From Planktothricoides raciborskii GIHE-MW2 (GTDB taxonomy: Bacteria > Cyanobacteriota > Cyanobacteriia > Cyanobacteriales > Laspinemataceae), in assembly GCF_040564635.1 (NCBI RefSeq), contig NZ_CP159837.1, positions 5,877,001 to 5,941,000 of the forward strand: a DNA stretch of 64,000 nt, written 5' to 3'. Positions 1 to 7,140 of the stretch are shown piece after piece; position 1 is the stretch's first letter; each line of letters starts with the position of its first letter. The notes below the pieces were generated by a model, which was not told the origin of the DNA, did not search any database, and worked only from the letters and a program-made list of their open reading frames with translations. Made by a program: the position numbers and the translations under genes.

Positions 1-1
1 A

Positions 2-3000
2 ACTGCCTTAAAGCTACAGAAATTCAAGGATTTAAGCCCTAATTTAGCATCAGAAAGTTTTCTGGCTGAAAAAAAACCATTAGCTGGCGTTTTTTCTTCT
101 GTCAATTACCTAGATATTCAAAGAATGCTGGGGCATGAAGTGAGATTGGTATTGGTGTTGAATGGAGCAGGATATATCCGCATCGCCGAAGGAAATGAGG
201 AGGTGAAAGGTTGGCAAGCAAATGAACTGCTTGGCCGAAATTTTTTGGAGTTAAATCTGGATGTTCCAGAGGCGATCGCCCAACTTCGGCATTGCCTTGC
301 GACTGGAGAAGATATCGAAACAATGGCTGAACTGCCTTTGCTGTTTGTGTCAGAAAGTGATGGTGGTCGATTTTACCAGTGGAAATATTTACCTGTGAAC
401 AATTCCCAGGGAGAATTAATCGGCGCGATCGCCCTAGCAGTTGATATTACCAAACGGCATAAAACGGAAGCGGAACTGCGATCGCTTTTCCAGGCAATTA
501 CTGATATGGTTTTTGTCCTCGATCGCGACGGACGTTATTTAAATATTGCCCCAACCAAAAGTAACTTATTCTACAAGCCACCGCGAGAATTGCTGGGCAA
601 AACTTTGTCAGAAGTGTTACCACCAGAAACAGCGGCACTAATACTGAATCGGATTCAAGTTGCTTTAAATCAGCAGGAAACCGTTCAGGTAGAGTATAAT
701 TTATCGATTCAAGGTCGGGAATGTTGGTTTGACGCGCGGATTTCACCGTTTTTAGAAGATTCGGTGATTTTGGTAGCGCGGGATATTAGCGATATTGCAT
801 CCGCAACGCTTCGCGATAGCGCATCCGCGCCGCTTCGCGAACGCATTCAAAGTCAGCAAAACCTGAGACAATCTCAAGAATTTTTACAACAAATCATTAA
901 TGCTATACCCGACCCTATATTTGTTAAAAATGAAAACCATGAATTTGTGATAGTCAACCGGGCTTTATGTGAATTGATTGGCTGTGGTCAATCGGAGATT
1001 ATCGGTAAAAGTGACCCAGATTTTTTCCCACCAGAACAGGTGAATGTTTTTTGGCAAGTTGATCAAAAAGTTTTAGAAACAGGCTGTGATTACACAATTC
1101 AAGAAGAATTGACCGATTCAGCCGGAAATATTCATATTATTTCTACCAAAAAAACTAGCGTGACAGACTCGAAGCAAAATAAATTTTTAGTGGGAACGAT
1201 CCGAGAAGTCACGGAGCAAGTAAAAATTGCCGAAGCGCTGAAACGCAGCGAAGAACGCTACCGCGCTTTTATTACCCAAAGTTCTGAGGGAATTTACTGT
1301 TGGGAATTTAACCCACCGATTTCTATTGACCAGCCAGAAGCAGCCCAAATTGAGCAAATTTTTCAGTATGGTTACATTGTGGAATGTAATGATGCGATGG
1401 CTCAAATGCATGAGATGACTTCTGGGTTAGAAATGATTGGCACACCTGTCACCCAATGGCGTTCTCCCAAGGAACCAGAAACTCTAGAGAAAACTCGGCA
1501 GTTGATTCGGGCGGGATATCGGTTAAATAAAATCGAAATTCGATGGAGTAATACACCGGAAGGCGATCGCTATTTTTTGCTAAATTTCTTGGGAATTATT
1601 GAAGCGGGTTGCTTGCAGCGGTTGTGGATTAAGAAATTGGATATTAGCGATCGCAAAAAAGCCCAAATTGCCCTAGAACAAAGTGAAGCCCGTTACCGAG
1701 GAATAATTGAATCTCAACAAGATTTGATTGTCCGAATTAATCCCGCTGGTGAATTAACTTTTGTCAATGATGCTTACTGTGTATTATTTGGCCGTACTCG
1801 GTCAGAATTACTCGGTCAAAGTTATTTTGCGCTCGTGGATCAAGAGGAGCAAGCACATACCTTAGATGTGATGAAATTACTGGAATTTCCGCCCTATCGA
1901 GTCAGTTTTGAGCAGAAAGCGTCTACTCCTCAAGGCTGCCGCTGGATTGCTTGGGAAAACTACGCCATCCACAACGAACAGGGAGAAATTATAGAAATTC
2001 AGGGAGTCGGTCGGGATATTACCAATCGCAAAAAAACAGAATTAGCACTACGAGAAACGGAAAACTTACTGGAACTATTCTTCTCTAAATCCCTGGAAGG
2101 CTTCTTTTTTATGATGCTGGATGCACCAGTGCAATGGGACGATACAGTAGATAAAGAACAAATTTTGGACTATGTATTTGCTCACCAACGAGTCACCAAA
2201 GTGAATCAGGCGATGTTGACTCAATACAAAACAAAGCGTGAAGAATTCATTGGTCTAACTCCCAATGATTTATTTGCCCATAATCTTGAGTATGGGCGAA
2301 AACTTTTGCGACACTTGTTTGATCGCGGCAAGTTGGAAATTATCGCCGATGAACGGCGTTTTGATGGTACTCAACTGTGGATTTCAGGGGAATATATTTG
2401 TCTGTATGATGACCAAGGCCGAATTACCGGACATTTTGGGGTGCAGCGAGATATTAGCGATCGCTATCGCACCGAAGCCGCGTTGCGAGAATCAGAAGAA
2501 CGCTTCCGACAAATTGCCGAAAATAGTCAAGAAATTTTCTGGATTGCTTCAGACGATCGCCAAAAATTACTTTATGTCAATCCGGCTTATGAGATAATTT
2601 TTGGTCAAACTTGTGCCAGTCTTTATGCGGAACCTCTGGGTTGGATTGACAAGATGATTCATCCCAGCGATCGCTATCGAATTCTCGGCGCCGTAATGCG
2701 GCAGATCCTTGACCCCCAAGAAATCAGTCACGAATATCGGATTATTCGACCCGATGGTCGCATTCGCTGGTTGTGGGAAAGAATTTTTCCCATTTGCAAC
2801 GAACAAGGAGAAGTTTATCGTCAAGCGGGTTTGGTGTCAGATATTACCCAGCGCAAAGAAATCGAAGAAACCCTGCGAGTCACCCAAGAAAGACTGGGTT
2901 ATTTAATTACCCGAAACCCTGCGGTAATTTATAGTATGGAACCTTGGGGAAATTGTCGGACGACCTTTATCAGTGACAATGTGAAAACCTTGCTGGGTTA

Positions 3001-4054
3001 TGAACCAGAAAAATTCCTAGAAAATCCTGGTTTTTGGATCGATCATATCCACCCAGAAGATCTCCCGGAGATAGCGATCGCTCTTGAGTCAGGGTGGCAA
3101 CCAGGTCAAACCATCAGTTATGAATATCGGTTTCTTTGTGCTCAGGGTAATTATCGCTGGATACGGGATGAAAATCGACTGCTGTTAGATGAACAGGGCA
3201 ACCCCCTGGAAGTGGTGGGTTATTTGGCGGATATTACCGAACGCAAACAAGCGGAGGAAGAAATTCGCTCCTGCGTGAAAAAAGAACGAGAACTCAACGC
3301 CCTGAAAAGCCGATTTATTACCATGACTTCCCATGAATTCCGTACCCCATTAGCGACGATTTTATCTTCCGCAGATTTGTTGGAAGTCTATGTGCATACT
3401 GGGGCGATCGAAAAAAGCAGTCAGCATATCCGACATATTCAAGCGGCGGCTGAACATTTAACTAATATGCTGAATGATATTCTGGAAATTGCTAATTCCG
3501 AAGCTCGTCAAAAAGACTTCGATCCGGGAAGCCTTGATTTAGCGGCGTTATGTCGTGAGATTATTTCAGAAGTCAAAAGCGGTTATCCGCACCGTAGCGC
3601 GATCGCATTTACTTGTAGTCGCGAGGTAGAAGATCGACTATCTCAGTCTTTAGTGGATATTACTTTGGTACGACAAATTTTAATCAATTTATTGTCCAAT
3701 GCCCTGAAATATTCTGGGCGAGATGGCCGGGTAGAATTAACCTTAAGCTATTATGAAGAAATTGAGGAAAATTCAGAAAATTCCTCATCACCAAGCCCAG
3801 AAAGTTTATCTAAGGTGGTCATGTTCCAAGTCAAAGATAATGGTGTCGGCATTGAAGCTGAAGAAAAAGACCGCATCTTTGATGCCTTTTATCGGGGCAA
3901 TAACATTGGTAATACTACCGGCACTGGTTTAGGTTTGACCATTGTTAAACACGCCATAGATTTACATGGCGGAAAAATTACTTTTGATAGTACCTTTGGG
4001 GGGGGGACTACTTTTACGGTGACGTTACCTTTGAGCGTGAAAAGTGAAAAGTGA
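2..4054 (+). CDS. Multi-PAS sensor histidine kinase, 5' end outside the window
   Basis: Phosphotransfer sensor kinase. The first ATG is at 125, but the same frame has no stop back to base 2 and the upstream codons read as ordinary protein, so the gene most likely begins left of the window. Numbering from the ATG at 125, about eight PAS/PAC repeats follow one another to residue ~1045, most ending in a DI(T/S)xRK-like PAC signature. Then come a HisKA domain with TSHEFRTP (His ~1070) and a HATPase with an N box (NLLSNALKYS), DNGVGI and GTGLGL. No membrane segment is visible, so the part seen is probably cytoplasmic. Residues ~225-240, between PAS 2 and 3, are encoded by a palindromic repeat. No response regulator is adjacent. 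The input signal cannot be deduced. Confidence 0.9.
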   Translation, partial: TALKLQKFKDLSPNLASESFLAEKKPLAGVFSSVNYLDIQRMLGHEVRLVLVLNGAGYIRIAEGNEEVKGWQANELLGRNFLELNLDVPEAIAQLRHCLATGEDIETMAELPLLFVSESDGGRFYQWKYLPVNNSQGELIGAIALAVDITKRHKTEAELRSLFQAITDMVFVLDRDGRYLNIAPTKSNLFYKPPRELLGKTLSEVLPPETAALILNRIQVALNQQETVQVEYNLSIQGRECWFDARISPFLEDSVILVARDISDIASATLRDSASAPLRERIQSQQNLRQSQEFLQQIINAIPDPIFVKNENHEFVIVNRALCELIGCGQSEIIGKSDPDFFPPEQVNVFWQVDQKVLETGCDYTIQEELTDSAGNIHIISTKKTSVTDSKQNKFLVGTIREVTEQVKIAEALKRSEERYRAFITQSSEGIYCWEFNPPISIDQPEAAQIEQIFQYGYIVECNDAMAQMHEMTSGLEMIGTPVTQWRSPKEPETLEKTRQLIRAGYRLNKIEIRWSNTPEGDRYFLLNFLGIIEAGCLQRLWIKKLDISDRKKAQIALEQSEARYRGIIESQQDLIVRINPAGELTFVNDAYCVLFGRTRSELLGQSYFALVDQEEQAHTLDVMKLLEFPPYRVSFEQKASTPQGCRWIAWENYAIHNEQGEIIEIQGVGRDITNRKKTELALRETENLLELFFSKSLEGFFFMMLDAPVQWDDTVDKEQILDYVFAHQRVTKVNQAMLTQYKTKREEFIGLTPNDLFAHNLEYGRKLLRHLFDRGKLEIIADERRFDGTQLWISGEYICLYDDQGRITGHFGVQRDISDRYRTEAALRESEERFRQIAENSQEIFWIASDDRQKLLYVNPAYEIIFGQTCASLYAEPLGWIDKMIHPSDRYRILGAVMRQILDPQEISHEYRIIRPDGRIRWLWERIFPICNEQGEVYRQAGLVSDITQRKEIEETLRVTQERLGYLITRNPAVIYSMEPWGNCRTTFISDNVKTLLGYEPEKFLENPGFWIDHIHPEDLPEIAIALESGWQPGQTISYEYRFLCAQGNYRWIRDENRLLLDEQGNPLEVVGYLADITERKQAEEEIRSCVKKERELNALKSRFITMTSHEFRTPLATILSSADLLEVYVHTGAIEKSSQHIRHIQAAAEHLTNMLNDILEIANSEARQKDFDPGSLDLAALCREIISEVKSGYPHRSAIAFTCSREVEDRLSQSLVDITLVRQILINLLSNALKYSGRDGRVELTLSYYEEIEENSENSSSPSPESLSKVVMFQVKDNGVGIEAEEKDRIFDAFYRGNNIGNTTGTGLGLTIVKHAIDLHGGKITFDSTFGGGTTFTVTLPLSVKSEK
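797..844 (+). repeat. In-frame GCATCCGC...CGCTTCGCGAACGC palindromic repeat, two tandem copies
   Basis: Two adjacent copies of a ~24-bp GC-rich unit, each containing GCATCCGC followed by GCTTCGCG, lie inside the histidine kinase gene and are translated as an Ala/Ser/Leu/Arg-rich linker between PAS domains. The second copy shares 27 identical bases (818-844) with the reverse complement of 5638-5664 in the DUF262 gene. A diverged copy is at 44265-44288. Confidence 0.85.
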
Positions 4055-4239
4055 AAAGGCAACAGGCAACGGGGAACGGGGGAACGGGGGAGTCGGTGTA
4101 GGGGCTCCCCTAAGTGGTCGCCCCGGAGCGGGGGAGCGGGGGCGCAAGCATTGCGCCCCTACGTTGGGCAGGAATAAAGAATTAGGAATCAGTAGTAAAA
4201 ATAACCGTCACCAGTCAACATAAAATATGAAATATAAAT
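4055..4239. repeat. Repeat-rich spacer with a GC-rich hairpin
   Basis: No gene. The spacer opens with G-rich direct repeats (AACGGGGGA-like). At 4139-4147 and 4151-4159 there is a perfect 9-bp stem (GGGGCGCAA / TTGCGCCCC) with a 3-base loop. It could end transcription of the kinase gene but lacks a T tract, so it is better described as an interspersed hairpin repeat. Confidence 0.5.
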
Positions 4240-4836
4240 ATGAAATATATTCTCTTTTACAAGCCCTATAATGTTGTCAGTCAGTTTAGTGATGTCGGGT
4301 CAAATTATGGTGACATTGTGGGGGATAAAAGTTATCAAACGTTGAAAGATTATGTCCCGGTTCCTGATGTTTATCCCGTGGGTCGTTTAGACCGAGATAG
4401 TGAAGGATTGATGTTATTAACTGATAATGGTCAGGTACAAAATCGGTTATGTTCCCCCAAGTTTGCTCATCCTCGAACTTATTGGGTTCAGGTGGAACGC
4501 ATCCCCGATGAAAAGGCGATGCAAAAGTTAAGGAATGGGGTGACGATCGCTGATTACCGAACTCGACCGGCAAAGGTGCAGTTGTTAGAAGGTGAACCCA
4601 CCTTACCACCACGGGATCCGCCGATTCGGTTTCGGAAAACGGTGCCGACCGCATGGTTAGAGATAACTCTGACTGAGGGAAAAAATCGCCAAGTGAGACG
4701 CATGACCGCAGCGGTGGGCTTTCCGACGTTGCGACTGGTGCGAGTGGCGATCGCGCATCTCCGGTTAGATGGGTTAGAACCCGGTCAGTGGCGGGATTTG
4801 ACCCCAGAAGAGCGATCGCGTCTTTTAAAACTGTGA
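4240..4836 (+). CDS. rluE: 23S rRNA pseudouridine synthase, RluE-like (RsuA/RluB/E/F family)
   Basis: Isomerises a uridine to pseudouridine in ribosomal RNA; RluE modifies U2457 of 23S rRNA in E. coli. The 198-residue protein shows the family core: [11 protein letters not shown] at the N terminus, [14 protein letters not shown] with the catalytic Asp at residue 51, and the KNRQVRRM motif near 156. It lacks an N-terminal S4 domain, which fits RluE rather than RluB or RluF. Length is usual for the subfamily. The start codon sits in a duplicated ATGAAATAT context (an out-of-frame copy lies 13 bases upstream); the ATG at 4240 begins the conserved fold. It appears to be transcribed alone. The precise target base is inferred from the family. 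Confidence 0.88.
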   Translation: MKYILFYKPYNVVSQFSDVGSNYGDIVGDKSYQTLKDYVPVPDVYPVGRLDRDSEGLMLLTDNGQVQNRLCSPKFAHPRTYWVQVERIPDEKAMQKLRNGVTIADYRTRPAKVQLLEGEPTLPPRDPPIRFRKTVPTAWLEITLTEGKNRQVRRMTAAVGFPTLRLVRVAIAHLRLDGLEPGQWRDLTPEERSRLLKL

Positions 4837-4846
4837 ATGCTTCGCA

Positions 4847-4880
4847 AAGAAACCCGGTTTCTTGAAGAAACCCGGTTTCT
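4847..4880. repeat. Paired AAACCCGGTTTC palindromes between rluE and the HEPN gene
   Basis: Two copies of GAAACCCGGTTTC (4849-4861 and 4867-4879) lie 18 bases apart, flanked by an 11-bp direct repeat GAATGCTTCGC (4835-4845 and 4883-4893). The same paired unit, with one base changed, lies inside the FAD oxidoreductase gene at 55197-55227. Being intergenic, this copy may be the neutral form. Confidence 0.9.
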
Positions 4881-4929
4881 GCGAATGCTTCGCCCTGAAA
4901 ACGCCTTTCTAGCTTTTTTGCAGTTATAA

Positions 4930-5562
4930 TTATTTTAAATATGCTTCATTGGACAGGTAGCTTTCTATATTGTGTAATATTTCCCTTAAATAACAAATCA
5001 CTCTTTTTTGAATTTTTAGCAAGTCATCCACAGTAGCATTTTTACCAACTTCCTCAAATGACTTAAACCCATGTGCTAAATCATTTCTATTCGTTTTCAC
5101 GGTTAGTAAATCGCGCCCATCTTTTGTTTTTTTAGCATTGGTTTTATAAGAAAAACCATACATTTCGGCGATTTTTTTGATTTTTTTAGCATCAATATTG
5201 CCTGAAAATAATTTTTGTTTATTAAAACCCGCAGATATAATATCAACTGAGATTGCTTGAATATTAGCTAAAAGCGTATCCGTGGATTGATTATCTTTCA
5301 AATTTTTTATAATAATTTTTTTCAAGTCATCTCTAACCTCATCAAAATAAATATTTTTATTTTTTAGTTGATCAAAAATTATTTCAATTGCATTACGCAT
5401 AGTAGCTTCAATTAAGTTATAGAGTAACAAATATCCTGTGGCTTTAAGAGTCTTAGCTAAATCATCGTTAATTTTTTTAGTTTTTGTATGTTCCCCATGA
5501 CCCATACTTAACTGAATTGAACCTTCCTGTAAATTCTTCAAAAAGAAAAAATATCTACTCAC
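4930..5562 (-). CDS. HEPN-like nuclease (MAE_28990/MAE_18760 type), possibly 5'-interrupted
   Basis: Predicted RNase. The mostly helical 210-residue protein carries R159-NDLA-H164, the Rx4H signature of HEPN ribonucleases, in a C-terminal helix. An N-terminal stretch resembles the MAE_28990/MAE_18760 HEPN family. The open frame starts at a GTG (5562). However, an ATG three bases past the DUF262 stop codon (5619, minus strand) opens the same frame, gives six codons, then TAA at 5601-5599. The 12 codons after that stop still read like family sequence (LLKDFDERAQEV). The native start was therefore probably 5619 and a nonsense change, or a sequence error, cut the first seven codons. If real, expression may depend on reinitiation at GTG 5562. 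It lies just downstream of the DUF262 gene on the same strand. Family assignment is by motif and context only. Confidence 0.75.
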   Translation of the reverse strand: MSRYFFFLKNLQEGSIQLSMGHGEHTKTKKINDDLAKTLKATGYLLLYNLIEATMRNAIEIIFDQLKNKNIYFDEVRDDLKKIIIKNLKDNQSTDTLLANIQAISVDIISAGFNKQKLFSGNIDAKKIKKIAEMYGFSYKTNAKKTKDGRDLLTVKTNRNDLAHGFKSFEEVGKNATVDDLLKIQKRVICYLREILHNIESYLSNEAYLK

Positions 5563-5622
5563 TTCTTGAGCGCGTTCATCAAAATCTTTAAGTAAATCTT
5601 AAAATAATGGATTTTTCATAAA

Positions 5623-6735
5623 TTACTTACCTAAAAGGCGTTCGCGAAGCGGCGCGGATGCGCTTTCACGCACATACCCAATGCGATCGATAACTTTATT
5701 TTTAGAACTGCTGGCATCAGATTGAGTATATTTTTTAAACTCATCAGAATCTAAAAAATCAGTTGATTCGGGGATTAAATTCGGGTTTTCTCTTAAGGCT
5801 AAAGCAATACCTACAGAAATTGATTCAAACTTAATTCTAGTTGTTGGCTCATATTGATTTTTTGTTTTCCGATAAATATGTAAAGCATCAGGAAAATGCT
5901 TGTTGACAAATTCTAACATTGTATAGAACTCATTTTTCATCGCCTCAGTATTTAGCGAAATTGATTTATTTTCTCGATCTAAATAATCATCCAAAAATTC
6001 GTGAACTTTTCTGCCAGAGTAGTTCTGATAATTATTTAAAAATGCAAAAAACCGCAACACAAATTCTTGAGGATCTCTTTTATTAACTTCAGTTTCAGTA
6101 AAAGAGCATAAATCTTGAAATAGTTTATTTTTTGATATTTCTTCAATTAAATCCAGAAACTTTCCGGGTTTACTTCCTCTCCGCTTCTCCATTTCATTTA
6201 ATTCAACGCTCCCACTATTAATTCTTTCAAAAAGGTCTCTTCTAACTTCTTCATCGGCTTCGTTGGTTAAAACGATCATTCTCATACTTGTTCTTTGAAA
6301 CCGTCTTTGTCGTGACAGTGGCAAATCTTTAAACGTAAACCCATTAAGACTTGTTAACTTTTCAAGATTTTTTAATTCGAGATCGTTATTCATAAACTTA
6401 GTGACAGTACGAATCCGTTGTGTACCATCTATAATTTCTAAACGGGATAAATTTTCGTCTTCTGATATGTCGGCCACAAAAATATAAGGAATTGGTAAAC
6501 CTAATATTAAAGATTCAATGAATTTTGATTGTCTATCTTCATCCCAAGCCATTTCTCGTTGATAATCAGGAATAAACAGTTCACTTTTATCTTCGTCTCT
6601 TCCCTTTAAATATTTTTCAACAATCACCTCGATAGGATATTCTAAGGTATTGTAGTCAACCCGCTTTGTGCGATCGCGGATTTCAGCCTCAGCCTTGGCT
6701 TTAAGCTCATCGGTAATTGTTAATTGTGTAACCAT
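5623..6735 (-). CDS. DUF262 (ParB/Srx-fold) protein paired with HEPN gene
   Basis: A DUF262-family protein of 370 residues. Members have a ParB-like fold, and in GmrSD-type restriction enzymes the domain binds nucleotide and drives cleavage of modified DNA. Visible motifs are IPDYQREMAWD (55-65), IIDGTQRIRT (101-110, the DGxQR signature) and FERINSG (169-175). An HNH domain (DUF1524), present in full GmrSD proteins, is absent. The C terminus ends in a sequence encoded by a palindromic repeat, so the native tail may have been replaced. Its stop codon lies three bases before a possible ATG of the HEPN gene, suggesting translational coupling. The plausible role is regulatory or sensing subunit of a toxin or anti-phage module; this is inference from the pairing with HEPN. 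Confidence 0.82.
   Translation of the reverse strand: MVTQLTITDELKAKAEAEIRDRTKRVDYNTLEYPIEVIVEKYLKGRDEDKSELFIPDYQREMAWDEDRQSKFIESLILGLPIPYIFVADISEDENLSRLEIIDGTQRIRTVTKFMNNDLELKNLEKLTSLNGFTFKDLPLSRQRRFQRTSMRMIVLTNEADEEVRRDLFERINSGSVELNEMEKRRGSKPGKFLDLIEEISKNKLFQDLCSFTETEVNKRDPQEFVLRFFAFLNNYQNYSGRKVHEFLDDYLDRENKSISLNTEAMKNEFYTMLEFVNKHFPDALHIYRKTKNQYEPTTRIKFESISVGIALALRENPNLIPESTDFLDSDEFKKYTQSDASSSKNKVIDRIGYVRESASAPLRERLLGK
5638..5664 (-). repeat. Palindromic repeat forming the C terminus of the DUF262 protein
   Basis: This is a 27-bp exact match, on the opposite strand, to 818-844 in the histidine kinase gene. Here it supplies the residues ESASAPLRER just before the DUF262 stop codon, four residues from the end of the protein. 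Confidence 0.9.
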
Positions 6736-7140
6736 ATTTGATAAGTTATTTGTGTAAGTGTTTTAAATAAACTTCGATAATACAACTGGATTAGCCGAGA
6801 AATTGCTTGATGATTAATCTATAGATTAGATTATACATTCGGTTATTTCTATACTATATAATAGTACATCCTATAATAGTACATCGTCGTAGTAAATGAT
6901 CGTATAGATATTTTAGGGAATTTATAGAATGAGGACACCAAGCAATCATACAGACAAGGGATGTTGCTAACTATTGCTGCTCTCTACAACCCCTTAATCG
7001 TCAAATTATTGCAAATAAATAACCAGTAATAAAAAGTCAAGAAACCCGGTTTGTGTATTTTTGGTGATATCGGATCAGGCCCGATAAGGATAAAAATAAA
7101 TCTGGAACTATTTTATTAATGAGGGTAGGAAGTCGGTATC
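6736..7140. other. Divergent promoter region between DUF262 and pfk
   Basis: No gene seen in 405 bases. It must hold the promoters for DUF262-HEPN (leftward) and pfk (rightward). A 15-bp tandem repeat containing TATAATAGTACATC lies at 6857-6885, and a partial AAACCCGGTTT element at 7041-7052. An AGGA at 7127-7130 sits ten bases before the TTG start of pfk. Confidence 0.5.
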
